Notes: generated by a model not told the origin, from the letters alone. A stretch of 36,871 nucleotides of DNA from Verrucomicrobiales bacterium (GCA_018003315.1 JAGNEJ010000048.1:1-36871), one strand, 5' to 3'. Positions 8,064-16,643 are shown, counted from the first letter of the stretch. Numbers and translations are program-made.

Positions 8064-9134
8064 TCAGCGATAGGACAGCCGGGAGCGCGGTGCCGGTCCT
8101 TTGGGCGGTTTTGGACTGAGATTCGGGGCGGAAACTTCTCCATTGCGCGGCTTTCCGGAAGTTCGCTCCCCGGAAGTTCCAGGTTCGCTTCGTCCCGGCA
8201 CTTTGGGCTGATTGAGGTATTGCAGGTGCGCGTCCCATTCCCCCTGCAGCGTTTCCAGCATTTCCGCCTGAAACAGGGACATCCGCGGTCCGCTAAAGCG
8301 CGGGCCGTTGCGCTGGGCCATCGCCAGGGAAACGGCCACCACTTCGTTGCGGATTGCGTCCGCCAAATCCTTCCGACAGGCAATGACATGGCTCAGCAGG
8401 CTCGGCGCGCTGAGAATCCGCCGCATCCGGGCGGCCACCTGGGGATTGCGCGCCACGACCTGTTCAAATCCCTGGGCGCTGACAATGCAGCCGTCCGCTC
8501 CCGCCCCATTGAAAAACACCGGCAGCACCGCCCGCAGCGGCGTCGAAACATGGCGGAATGTCGCAAACTCCTCACGGCCAAATTGCGTGCGTTGGCGGAT
8601 GGCGTTGTCGATCCAATACAGCGGCAGACCGCCCCGACCCCCGATCTCAACCGTGATCGTTTTGCGGTAGAGATCCTCCAGGCTTGCGATGCCGGAGGAC
8701 TCCGTCACGTAAAGTCCGTAATCGACCTGGACTCCGGATCCAAAATCCGGCACCAGCAGCGCCTCCAGACTGCATTCCTGCCGCAGGTCCACAAAGTCAT
8801 ACCCATACATCGGAAAAACATCCGCAAAGGAGGCTGGGTCGCTCCGCAGTTTCCCGATGAACGCCTCCCAAGACGGGAACAGCAGGTGTTCAGGCCGGGT
8901 CAGGATACACCGGGTCACCAATTCTTGCACCCATGGTTCAAACTGGGTCCGCTGCTCCCCCTCACCGACATCCTGAACGTTGAAATCTAAAAAATTCGCC
9001 ACCCGCAAAGCGGGCACCGGGGGCACCGCACGCCCCGGCACGCCTGACAATCCCCACCCGCACGCAACGCCAGCAAGCCGGGCCAAAAATCTTCGGCGAG
9101 CCCACCCGTCCGGCACTTGTTGCTCCGTTGACAT
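8064..9134 (-). CDS. PhnD-like periplasmic substrate-binding protein, Tat signal
   Basis: 356 residues. The N-terminus holds ARRRFLARLAG, a twin-arginine signal followed by a short hydrophobic core, predicting folded export to the periplasm. The body resembles phosphate/phosphonate ABC-transporter binding proteins (PhnD-like, type 2 periplasmic fold): FPMYGYDFVDLRQE, a linker with SSGIASLEDLYRKTITVE and GADGCIVSAQGFE are typical positions. The last 45 residues are a proline/serine/arginine-rich tail with no fold. No transporter permease or ATPase lies nearby. The next two genes are histidine kinases, so this is probably a ligand sensor subunit and not an uptake protein. The ligand is not readable from sequence. 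Confidence 0.8.
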   Translation of the reverse strand: MSTEQQVPDGWARRRFLARLAGVACGWGLSGVPGRAVPPVPALRVANFLDFNVQDVGEGEQRTQFEPWVQELVTRCILTRPEHLLFPSWEAFIGKLRSDPASFADVFPMYGYDFVDLRQECSLEALLVPDFGSGVQVDYGLYVTESSGIASLEDLYRKTITVEIGGRGGLPLYWIDNAIRQRTQFGREEFATFRHVSTPLRAVLPVFFNGAGADGCIVSAQGFEQVVARNPQVAARMRRILSAPSLLSHVIACRKDLADAIRNEVVAVSLAMAQRNGPRFSGPRMSLFQAEMLETLQGEWDAHLQYLNQPKVPGRSEPGTSGERTSGKPRNGEVSAPNLSPKPPKGPAPRSRLSYR

Positions 9135-9156
9135 CTGTTGAATATGAAATTCACGA

Positions 9157-9184
9157 AAATTACAATTTTTCTATCATTTTTCAA
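9157..9184 (-). promoter_or_regulatory. Candidate sigma-70-type promoter for the sensory operon
   Basis: In an AT-rich patch (about 9147-9222) upstream of the binding-protein start, the minus strand reads TTGAAA (9184-9179), a 16-base spacer and TAATTT (9162-9157). This would give a 5' leader of about 20 bases before the ATG at 9134. A small AT-rich inverted repeat (TAAAT/ATTTA, 9204-9219) lies just upstream. Assigned by eye only. Confidence 0.4.
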
Positions 9185-9232
9185 ATTTTTTATCGGCTGC
9201 ATCTTAAATTTTTAGATTTATGAACCACACCC

Positions 9233-9291
9233 CACCGAACCATTGTTGAGCGGGGGGCGGTCAAAATGCCTGACGTGCGGTTGGTTCGGTG
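9233..9291. repeat. 10-bp perfect inverted repeat with 39-base spacer
   Basis: CACCGAACCA at 9233-9242 is the exact reverse complement of TGGTTCGGTG at 9282-9291. The pair lies between the end of the repeat-protein gene (9394) and the AT-rich promoter patch of the sensory operon. It could form a long-loop hairpin in RNA or bind a dimeric regulator. No U-tract follows on the minus strand, so it is not an obvious intrinsic terminator. Confidence 0.5.
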
Positions 9292-9393
9292 ACGGTTTGC
9301 CCAAAAGGAATGGGAGGACCGTTCCTGATTCCAGCGACAATGGGAACCAAGCACCGGCGACCATTTCGCCGACAGGGCGGGGCTGGATGTCCC

Positions 9394-10569
9394 TTATTTT
9401 GGTCCGGAATCCGGTGGGGAAGTGGCGAGGTCCAGGAGGGACTCCTTGAAGGCGGGATCCTTCCGGTAGAGCATTTCGAAAATGGCCTGTTGCAGGGATT
9501 TGTTGGATGTGGACTCGAGTTCGGCGGGCAGCGCTTTGAGGAAGGCGTCCTTGTCGGTGTCGTACCATTTCTCCATGGCGAAGAGGAGCGTGTGTTCCCT
9601 GCTGGCGGGGTTTTCCAGGGTTTTGGCCCAGAGGATGGCGTCTTTGGGCGAGGTTTCCGCGGCTGCCTGGGAAAACGCAGCGGCGGCGGTTTCATAGAAT
9701 GGTCCCTCCGGCAGTGAGTTGAGCCAGCGGGACACGGCTCCGGCATCGTGATCCACCCAGGACGAGACGAGCACGGCGACCGTATCGTTGGGGATTGCGG
9801 GATTCTCCGGAAGGGCGCTTTGGAGCCACTGGGCCGTGGCTGCAGGATCGGTGGCGGACCAGGTGGAAACCAGGTTCTGCGCGGCACTGGACTGCGATTC
9901 CGGAGGGAGTTTTTTCAGCCATTCGGTGGCGGCGGACGGGTCCTTTTCCGCCCATGCCTGGGCCAGCGCGGCTTCTGCGGCGGTGCGGTCGGCACCGGTT
10001 GGAATGGATGCCACCCACTGGGCGGCACCGGTTGGGTCCAGGGCGCACCACTGGCTGGCCACGGCCCCAGCGGCACCGCGGAAGCTGCCGGTTCCGAGGT
10101 GCTGCAGCACCCATGCAGAAGCGGCGGGAGGATCGGACAGGACCCAATGTTGACAGAGAATGGCGGCGGCGGCCTCGCGGAATTCCCCCGTGGGCAGGCT
10201 TTGCAGCCAAACGGCGCATCCCGGAGCATCGGCCGCGGCCCAGCGGGTGAAGAGGTCCTCCAGTGCCTCGGCGGAATCGTCCACCGGGAGTTGGGAAAGT
10301 TTTACCGCTTCTGCGACAAAAGCATCGTGCGCGACGGTGCTCGCGCTCTGGGAGGCTTCCTGTGCGGTGTTTTCTGCATGGGCGCCAGCCTTGCCTTTTT
10401 TGAGGCGGGGTCCGATGGGATCGGGTGCCGGGGCGGTTGCGTGAGGGGGCGACTGGGCGGCGGAGTCCGGGTTGCTGCACTGGCGCGGGAGGACCACCAG
10501 CAGGAACAGTCCGGCAAGGGTGGCAGCGATGAATACGCCAGCCTGGCCGAGTTGTTCGCGTTCAGGCAT
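9394..10569 (-). CDS. Membrane-anchored protein with eight 32-residue W-DP-W repeats
   Basis: 391 residues with an N-terminal membrane anchor (about 10-28), a low-complexity stalk to residue 80, and eight tandem helical repeats. A conserved Trp begins each unit at 110, 142, 174, 206, 237, 271 and 335 (Ala at 303). A second Trp lies eleven residues later (121, 153, 185, 217, 248, 282, 314). The unit reads roughly W-x3-DP-x-AA-x-WL-x2-LP-x-G, then a second Ala-rich helix, suggesting a TPR/Sel1-like alpha-solenoid for protein binding outside the membrane. Similar repeats occur in uncharacterised verrucomicrobial proteins as far as I recall. No enzyme motif is seen. It follows the Ig-like secreted protein by 34 bases and is probably co-transcribed with it. 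Confidence 0.8.
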   Translation of the reverse strand: MPEREQLGQAGVFIAATLAGLFLLVVLPRQCSNPDSAAQSPPHATAPAPDPIGPRLKKGKAGAHAENTAQEASQSASTVAHDAFVAEAVKLSQLPVDDSAEALEDLFTRWAAADAPGCAVWLQSLPTGEFREAAAAILCQHWVLSDPPAASAWVLQHLGTGSFRGAAGAVASQWCALDPTGAAQWVASIPTGADRTAAEAALAQAWAEKDPSAATEWLKKLPPESQSSAAQNLVSTWSATDPAATAQWLQSALPENPAIPNDTVAVLVSSWVDHDAGAVSRWLNSLPEGPFYETAAAAFSQAAAETSPKDAILWAKTLENPASREHTLLFAMEKWYDTDKDAFLKALPAELESTSNKSLQQAIFEMLYRKDPAFKESLLDLATSPPDSGPK

Positions 10570-10603
10570 GGATCACAGGAAGGCGAAGGCCGCGCCCCAG
10601 GCC

Positions 10604-11044
10604 TCAGGGATTCTGATAGGCGCGGGTGACGCGGCTGCGCTGGAGCTGCCGGACGGTGACGTCGCTGCTGTTGCCAGATCGGTCCACGGTGCGGATGGAA
10701 ACGGTGGTCTTTTTGCCGACTCCCAGTTTGATCGTAAACACCCAGGTCGTGGTGGCTTCACCGCCGGTGGTGAGGATGGCGTTGTGCCACTTGCTGCTGC
10801 CCTTGAGGCGGTATTGCACCTTGGCAATGCCGAGCTTGGTGACGGTATTGCCGGAACCCGGTGTCTGCGCGGTGTCGGTGGCAGTGCCGGATACCGTGAT
10901 CGTGTTGGTGTTCTGGGCGACTCCCGCTGCGGGGGAGGTGATCGTCAGGGTCGGCGGAGCGTCATCCGGTTCCACGGCGGTCCAGGCGGTACCGGTGAGG
11001 ATAAGGGATGCGGCGAGGGTGAGTTGGCGAAGATGGGATTTCAT
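10604..11044 (-). CDS. Secreted Ig-like domain protein
   Basis: 146 residues from the ATG at 11044, chosen because it opens a clear signal peptide (MKSHLRQLTLAASLILTG...AWTA). An upstream in-frame extension lacks a signal and is rejected. The mature part is a single beta-rich domain: PPTLTITSPAAGVAQNTN, ITVSGTATD, VQYRLKGSSKWHNA, TTTWVFTIKL and STRTVDRSGN-like strands match bacterial Ig-like/cadherin-type repeats that usually occur in tandem in big surface proteins. Here one domain stands alone. It is followed after 34 bases by the W-repeat protein, so the two may form an exported pair. No catalytic residues are visible. Confidence 0.7.
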   Translation of the reverse strand: MKSHLRQLTLAASLILTGTAWTAVEPDDAPPTLTITSPAAGVAQNTNTITVSGTATDTAQTPGSGNTVTKLGIAKVQYRLKGSSKWHNAILTTGGEATTTWVFTIKLGVGKKTTVSIRTVDRSGNSSDVTVRQLQRSRVTRAYQNP

Positions 11045-11193
11045 GACGGGCAGCGTCGGAAAGTGGATGGTCGAACGGTAGCCGTAGAGGCAGGAAACGC
11101 CATCGAAGATTCTTCGGAACGGCAAATTTCCCTGCACGATGGATTTTGACCACTCGGCACCGGAGGCGTTCATTTTTTCCTGGGAAAAACGCA

Positions 11194-11673
11194 TCACGCC
11201 CCTGGAGATCGCGGATGGGCACCGGGCATTGCCGCGAGCATGGCCAGGCGCTTTTGCCAGGCCACCTGCATTTGCGAGGCAATCTGCGAGGCGTCCAAAC
11301 TCTCGTTGAGCGGCACGCGCAGCAGCGGAATGCCTGCCGCGGTAAACAGCTTGTTCAGCAGCACGCACCGGGCCTTGGCCTCCTCGGACTGGTGCACCAC
11401 TTCCTCCACCTCGATGCCCAGCATCGGCACCCAATCCTCCCGACGGCAGATCAGGATTTCAATGTGGAGGCCTCGGATTTCCCCCGCTCCGGCGGCATCC
11501 AGCGGTTCAAGAAAGCCGGCAAGATGCGCCTTGGCCGTGACCCAGCAGGCCGCTCCTGCAATTTGAAAAACCGTGGAAAACAGCGCTGCTTCCGCTGGAG
11601 TCAGCAGCGGCATGGGAGCATAGTGGTGCCGGAGGGCGACTTTGGCACCGGGGCTGGGATGAAAGAGGATCAC
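11194..11673 (-). CDS. DUF2726 domain protein (nuclease-like fold suspected)
   Basis: About 159 residues from a GTG at 11673; an ATG at 11613 (MPLLTPAEAALF) is a credible shorter start. The pattern LLTPAEAALFSTVFQ, then VTAKAHLAGFLEPL, HIEILICRREDWVPMLGIEVEE, a charged helix and AAGIPLLRVP matches the DUF2726 family. That family is related to PD-(D/E)XK restriction-like folds: the hydrophobic strand ending in E-V-E with an upstream acidic residue resembles the D...ExK core, but a clean catalytic lysine is not evident here. The MBL hydrolase gene ends 30 bases upstream, so the two are likely one transcript. The role is unknown. Confidence 0.7.
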   Translation of the reverse strand: MILFHPSPGAKVALRHHYAPMPLLTPAEAALFSTVFQIAGAACWVTAKAHLAGFLEPLDAAGAGEIRGLHIEILICRREDWVPMLGIEVEEVVHQSEEAKARCVLLNKLFTAAGIPLLRVPLNESLDASQIASQMQVAWQKRLAMLAAMPGAHPRSPGA

Positions 11674-11703
11674 CCGGCGACCATATTATGGAAATTATAA
11701 ATC

Positions 11704-12357
11704 TCAACGAGCATGTCCGTCGGCGGTTGATGGGAACCATTGCCCGAACCATTGCTTTGCTTCCGCGATGGAGGTGGATTCTCCGTGGCCAGGATAGACC
11801 ACCGTTTCGCCGGGGAGTGTGAGGAGGTGGCGGGAAATGCCGGTGAGGAGCAGGTGTTCGCTGCCTCCGGGGAAATCGGTGCGACCCACGGTTCCCCGCA
11901 TGAGGGTGTCGCCGCTGAAAACCCGGGCATGGGCGGGATCATGGAAAATAACGCTGTCGGATGAATGTCCGGGCACATGCGCCAGCCGTAGCGGAAGTCC
12001 GCAGACCTCCACGTCCGTGCGATCCGCCAGCAGGACATCCACCGGATAGTTCTCGATGCGCATGCGCATGCCGACGGCGCTCTCGATGAAGTGCTCCAGA
12101 CGGGATTCCGGGGTGGAGACTTCCCAGGCGAAAATGGGGCAGCCATACTCGCGGCGGATCCGTGCGGCTTCCTCGACATGGTCGAAATGGGCATGCGTGA
12201 GGAGCAGGGCACCCAGGCGCAATCCGCGGCGGCGCAGCCAGTCCAGCGTGCCGTCGGGAGCATCCACGCCAATCCAACCATCCGGGCCTTCGAAAACATG
12301 GGCATTGGTCCGGGCGAATCCGCCGGTGTGGGTGAGGGGGATGGCTGATGAATTCAT
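11704..12357 (-). CDS. MBL-fold metallo-hydrolase (glyoxalase II-like)
   Basis: 217 residues of the metallo-beta-lactamase fold. The dinuclear metal motif THAHFDH is at residues 54-60 (H55, H57, D59, H60). The later ligands are in LAHVPGHSSDS, the Asp of VFSGDTL and the His of VYPGHGE near the C-terminus. All ligands appear present, so it should be an active hydrolase. Size and motif spacing are those of the hydroxyacylglutathione-hydrolase-like subgroup, whose members act on varied thioesters or lactones. Substrate cannot be assigned. It is divergent from the tail-specific protease gene with a 142-base shared upstream region, and leads into the DUF2726 gene. Confidence 0.88.
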   Translation of the reverse strand: MNSSAIPLTHTGGFARTNAHVFEGPDGWIGVDAPDGTLDWLRRRGLRLGALLLTHAHFDHVEEAARIRREYGCPIFAWEVSTPESRLEHFIESAVGMRMRIENYPVDVLLADRTDVEVCGLPLRLAHVPGHSSDSVIFHDPAHARVFSGDTLMRGTVGRTDFPGGSEHLLLTGISRHLLTLPGETVVYPGHGESTSIAEAKQWFGQWFPSTADGHAR

Positions 12358-12499
12358 GCGGGGTTGGTTTGCAAAAGACTGATGGACTTTTCAAGGGGTT
12401 GGCAGACTGTAGCGCGCCCTCCTGACGCCTTGGGTGGGTGGCGGCCCAGTCCGCAATTATTCAACTCCCCCGGATTCTTCCAGTCCATAATCTTCGGAA

Positions 12500-14806
12500 A
12501 TGAAGCTCACCCTGCATCGTTGTCTCCCGGCGCTGGCCCTTGCGGCGCTGGCCCTTGCCTTTCCTTCCTGTTCCACCGCCGACTCGAAGGATGCCAAAGC
12601 CGGCGAGGCCACGGACTTCGGGCAGGTCGCCAGCTGGGTCACGCACCTGTTGCAGGAACAGCACTACACCAAGCATGATTTCGACGATGCCATGTCGAAG
12701 AAGGCGCTGAAGAACTACATCGAGTATCTGGACTACGACCGGATGTATTTTCTGAAAAGCGAGGTGGACGGCTTCAATGACAAATACGGGACCAAACTAG
12801 ATGATCTCGTGTTCAGCAACGACCTGACACCGGCGCATGAGATTTACGCCGTTTACTCCAGGCACCTGAAAGTGCGCTTCGAGAAAGTGAAGCAACTGTT
12901 GGAAACGGGTAAATTTGACTTCAGCGGCACGGGCACCACCCAGCTCAACCGAAAGGAAGCCGCCTACCCGGCCGATGAGGCCGAGGCCGACGCCTTGTGG
13001 CAGGCCCGGCTGACCAACGAGGTGCTGAGCGAGCGCCTGCGGCTGACCTTGGCTGAGGAGAAGAAAAAGGAAAAAGCCGCGGAGATCAAGAACGCACCGC
13101 CGTCCGAATCCAAGCCGACGGACGTAACCGAAAAAAAACTGGACAAGCCGGCGGACACTCCGGAGCAGAAGCTGTTGAAGCGTTACAAACGGGTGTTCGA
13201 AGCCATCTCTGAAAACGATGAGGAGGACATCTCCAACTTTTTCCTCTCCGCGATCAGCCAGGCATACGATCCGCATTCCGAATACATGAGCGCCCCGGAA
13301 AGGGACAGCTTTGACATCGAAATGAACAAGCGGCTGCAAGGCATCGGTGCCGTGCTGTCGATGCGGGATGGCGCTGCGGAAATCGAGCGGCTGGTTGCCG
13401 GAGCCCCCGCGCACATGAGCGGCCAGGTGAAGGTGCATGACCGGATCGTCGGCGTGGCCCAGGGATTGGACGGGGAAATGGAGGACGTGGAAGGCATGAA
13501 ATTGAACAAGGTCGTCGAGAAAGTGCGCGGCGAGGAAGGCTCGACCGTCCGCCTGAAAATCGTCCCGGCGGCCGATCCCACCATCACCAGGGAAATTGTC
13601 CTCAAGCGGGCCAAGGTGGAATTGAAGGAGAGCCTGGCCAAGGCCGACCTCATTGAAACGCGGGACGCGAATGGACAGGTGTTGCGCATCGGCTGGATCA
13701 CCATCGATTCGTTCTACGCCGACATGGAGCGCCACACCGTCAGCGTCACCCGCGACGTGAAAAAACTCCTGACACGCCTCATGAAGGAAGGCATTTCCGG
13801 ACTCGTCATCGACCTGCGCGGCAACGGCGGAGGCTCGCTGGATGAGGCCATTTCCCTCACCGGGCTGTTCATCAAGCGCGGCCCCGTGGTTCAGCAGAAG
13901 AGTTGGAATGGAGCCGTGGACACCCGGGTCTCCAAGGCCCTGGAGCCCATGTACGACGGTCCGCTCGTGGTCGCCACCGACCACACCAGCGCGTCCGCAT
14001 CCGAAATTTTCGCCGCCGCCCTGCAGGACTACGGACGCGCCGTCATCGTGGGGGACAAATCCACCTTTGGCAAAGGCACCGTGCAGACCATCCTCGACGT
14101 GCGCCGCTTTATGCCCATGTTCAGCAAGGCAGAACGCGCCGGCAGCCTCAAAGTCACCATTCAGAAATTCTACCGCATCGCCGGCGGTTCCACCCAGCTC
14201 AAGGGCGTCGAACCCGATCTGGTGCTCCCCAGCAGGCTGGACGCGCTCGACATCGGTGAGAGCGCCCTCAAGGACCCCCTGCCCTACGACACCATTCGCA
14301 AAGTGGACTACGACCTGGCGGACACGGCACCGCTGCCCGCCAACGAACTCCGTGCCCGCATGGATTCCCGCCTGGCCAAGAATGCCGAATTCGAGTATGT
14401 GAGGGAGGACGTGGCCCGCATCGAAGACCAGATCAAAAAGAACATCGTCTCCTTGAACGAAAAGGCGCGCATGGACGAGATCAAGACCAACAAGGAGCGC
14501 AACAAGAAGCGCTCCGAGGAACGCAAGGCCCGGTTGGCCGCTGCCAGCAAAAATGGCGATCCCTTCACCGTTTACCGGCTCACCTTGGAAAATGCAGAGA
14601 AGGAAGGACTGACTCTGCTGGAAAAAGCCAAGGAGGATGAAAAGGGCAGCATGATTTCCGGTAAGGACGAGGACGAGGATTCCGATGACGACGACAAGGA
14701 TGAATTCCCGCACGACATCGAACCGGTGAAAGGGGAGACGCTCAACATCATGAAGGACCTCATCCTCCTGAACCGGGCCGCCCGCACCGCCAAGGCGGAG
14801 CAATAA
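12500..14806 (+). CDS. prc: Tail-specific protease (Prc/Tsp, S41A)
   Basis: 768 residues, close to the usual length of periplasmic Prc. An N-terminal signal ends at AFPSC, an imperfect lipobox that would make it a lipoprotein with Cys24. The Tsp N-terminal helical domain (about 40-240) is followed by a PDZ domain (about 270-370), the S41 catalytic domain and the DUF3340 C-terminal region (about 620-765, lysine/glutamate-rich, with an acidic DEDEDSDDDDKDE run). The catalytic pair is visible as S501 in SASASEIF and K525 in FGKGTV. It degrades periplasmic proteins with non-polar C-termini and trims others. The start follows a CATAAT hexamer by eight bases with no Shine-Dalgarno. Confidence 0.93.
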   Translation: MKLTLHRCLPALALAALALAFPSCSTADSKDAKAGEATDFGQVASWVTHLLQEQHYTKHDFDDAMSKKALKNYIEYLDYDRMYFLKSEVDGFNDKYGTKLDDLVFSNDLTPAHEIYAVYSRHLKVRFEKVKQLLETGKFDFSGTGTTQLNRKEAAYPADEAEADALWQARLTNEVLSERLRLTLAEEKKKEKAAEIKNAPPSESKPTDVTEKKLDKPADTPEQKLLKRYKRVFEAISENDEEDISNFFLSAISQAYDPHSEYMSAPERDSFDIEMNKRLQGIGAVLSMRDGAAEIERLVAGAPAHMSGQVKVHDRIVGVAQGLDGEMEDVEGMKLNKVVEKVRGEEGSTVRLKIVPAADPTITREIVLKRAKVELKESLAKADLIETRDANGQVLRIGWITIDSFYADMERHTVSVTRDVKKLLTRLMKEGISGLVIDLRGNGGGSLDEAISLTGLFIKRGPVVQQKSWNGAVDTRVSKALEPMYDGPLVVATDHTSASASEIFAAALQDYGRAVIVGDKSTFGKGTVQTILDVRRFMPMFSKAERAGSLKVTIQKFYRIAGGSTQLKGVEPDLVLPSRLDALDIGESALKDPLPYDTIRKVDYDLADTAPLPANELRARMDSRLAKNAEFEYVREDVARIEDQIKKNIVSLNEKARMDEIKTNKERNKKRSEERKARLAAASKNGDPFTVYRLTLENAEKEGLTLLEKAKEDEKGSMISGKDEDEDSDDDDKDEFPHDIEPVKGETLNIMKDLILLNRAARTAKAEQ

Positions 14807-14933
14807 GCCCCCCGCACGGGCAAAAGCGCGGTCACTGGGTGTGGCGACGGATGCCGGGACCACGGCAGATGATCTGTACCGTGAAATGCTGTGGCAGCGC
14901 CTGCCGTCGCGCTTTGTCCGAACCAAGCCGCCA

Positions 14934-15800
14934 TCAGAACGGAGACCCGGTAGTCCCCGTCAGGGCATGGAATCGCTCCATGATGCGCCGCGTGACGGGA
15001 CCCGGCTTGCCATCGCCAATGCAGCGGCGGTCGAATTCCACCGCAGGAACCACTTCCGCCGCGGTTCCAGTCAGGAAAACTTCGTGGGCGGTGTAGATGT
15101 CGTAGCGGGTCATGGTGGCTTCGCGGATGGGAATGCCGAGTTCCTGACAGATTTCAAACACCACTTGCCGGGTGATGCCTTTGAGCGCACCGTCGGAACA
15201 GGGCGGCGTCACCACGGCACCATCCCGCACGGCGAAGAGGTTGTCGCCGGTGCACTCGGCAACGAACCCCTGCTCATTGAGCATCAATCCCTCCTCCGCA
15301 CCACCCTGGATGGCCTCCACCTTTGCCATCACATTGTTCAGATAATTCAGGCTTTTCACCAGCGGACTGAGCGCCGCAGAGGACGGACGCCGCGTGCTGC
15401 AGGTGACCACCTTCAGCCCGGTCCGGTATTTTTCCTCAGGGTAAAGCTGGATTTTCGAGGCAATGATGAACACGGAAGCCTTCGGACAGTGGTAGGGGTT
15501 CAGCCCCAGGCTGCCCGCCCCCCGCGTCACCACCAGGCGAATGTAGCCGTCATCGATGCCGTTCTGTCGGCAGGTTTCGAGCGTTGCCTCGGTGATGTCA
15601 GTCGCGCTCATTGGCATTTCCAGCAGGATCGCCTTGGCGGAATCGAAAAGCCGGGTGACATGCTCTTCCAACCGGAAGACGCGGCGCTGGTAAAACCGGA
15701 TGCCCTCGAAAATGCCGTCACCGTAGAGCAGCCCGTGGTCGAACACGGAAATCCGGGCGTCCTTTTCGTCATAAAACTGGCCGTCGAGAAAAATCTTCAT
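14934..15800 (-). CDS. ilvE: Branched-chain amino acid aminotransferase (class IV PLP)
   Basis: 288 residues from the ATG at 15800, which gives MKIFLDGQFYDEKDARISVF, the standard opening of archaeal/bacterial short IlvE enzymes. FDHGLLYGDGIFEGIRFY (20-37), the PLP lysine in VKSLNYLNN (K149), the EGLMLNEQGFVAECTGDN block and FLTGTAAEVVPA near the C-terminus are all present. It catalyses reversible transamination of valine, leucine and isoleucine with 2-oxoglutarate. D-amino-acid or aminodeoxychorismate activities share this fold, but the N-terminal block favours IlvE. It lies 55 bases downstream of a LolD-like ATPase on the same strand. A longer frame upstream is rejected. Confidence 0.88.
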   Translation of the reverse strand: MKIFLDGQFYDEKDARISVFDHGLLYGDGIFEGIRFYQRRVFRLEEHVTRLFDSAKAILLEMPMSATDITEATLETCRQNGIDDGYIRLVVTRGAGSLGLNPYHCPKASVFIIASKIQLYPEEKYRTGLKVVTCSTRRPSSAALSPLVKSLNYLNNVMAKVEAIQGGAEEGLMLNEQGFVAECTGDNLFAVRDGAVVTPPCSDGALKGITRQVVFEICQELGIPIREATMTRYDIYTAHEVFLTGTAAEVVPAVEFDRRCIGDGKPGPVTRRIMERFHALTGTTGSPF

Positions 15801-15855
15801 GGTGCTCAGGGGGGGAGTGGTGACGACAGCCCGGCGCAGGCAATGCAGCGCCTCC

Positions 15856-16566
15856 TCAGCTTTCCAGCATCCCATCCCGCATGGACAGGGTCCGGGTGCC
15901 CATGGTGGCCAGGCGTGTGTCGTGAGTCACGACCATGAGTGTTTTTTTCGATTCCGCAACCACCGAGAGCAGCAATTTCATCACGTCCAGCCCGGTTTTG
16001 GAATCGAGGTTGCCGGTGGGTTCATCGGCGAATACAAACCTCGGATCATTGATGAGCGCACGGGCGATGGCCACCCGCTGCTGCTCCCCGCCGCTCAGTT
16101 CCGCCGGCAGATGGTGCAGGCGGTTTTCCAATCCCACCTGACCTAGCAGCTTGGCAGCCTGCTCCCGGCCCTGCCTGCCGCCGATGAGGGCCGGCAGGGC
16201 CACATTTTCCAGCGCGGTCAGTTCCGGCAGCAGCAGGTAGTTCTGAAAGACATAACCCATGAGCCGGTTGCGCACCGTGGCCCGCGCCGTGCTGCTCAGC
16301 CCGTAAAGCGGGCGTCCCTCCACCTCCACGTCCCCCGCAGCTGGACGCTCCAGCCCGCCCAGCACGTAGAGCAGCGTCGTTTTGCCCGCTCCGGACGGCC
16401 CCACCAGAAATACCTGCTCCCCGGGCTCCACGCGCAGGTTGACCCCACGCAGCACGTCGATCTTGTTTTGCCCAACCTGATAGGAAACCCGCAGGTCGGC
16501 GGCCCGGAGCAATCCGGTGGCATCCGAAACGCCAGGAGGGGAGGGTGACTGAGTAGCAGCGGCCAT
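15856..16566 (-). CDS. LolD/MacB-type ABC transporter ATP-binding protein
   Basis: 236 residues from the ATG at 16566 ([12 protein letters not shown]); longer upstream starts would add an unstructured stretch. Walker [11 protein letters not shown] loop [18 protein letters not shown], signature [15 protein letters not shown], Walker [13 protein letters not shown] and switch His in VTHD are all intact. The sequence belongs to the MacB/LolD/FtsE branch, whose members energise lipoprotein release or peptide export via FtsX-like permeases. No such permease is adjacent: ilvE follows and a PEP-CTERM gene diverges upstream. It may pair with a permease elsewhere. Confidence 0.88.
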   Translation of the reverse strand: MAAATQSPSPPGVSDATGLLRAADLRVSYQVGQNKIDVLRGVNLRVEPGEQVFLVGPSGAGKTTLLYVLGGLERPAAGDVEVEGRPLYGLSSTARATVRNRLMGYVFQNYLLLPELTALENVALPALIGGRQGREQAAKLLGQVGLENRLHHLPAELSGGEQQRVAIARALINDPRFVFADEPTGNLDSKTGLDVMKLLLSVVAESKKTLMVVTHDTRLATMGTRTLSMRDGMLES

Positions 16567-16643
16567 GTCCGCGGAAACTGGGGAGATTTCGCCTTGGCGC
16601 AAGGAGGGATTCCCTTTGGCGCCATGTCCGGTGGTGGGTCCAT

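Noticed and set aside
12797-14926. 709-codon open frame antisense to the tail-specific protease
   Set aside because: Shadow of a GC-rich gene; the plus-strand S41 protease is complete with catalytic residues.
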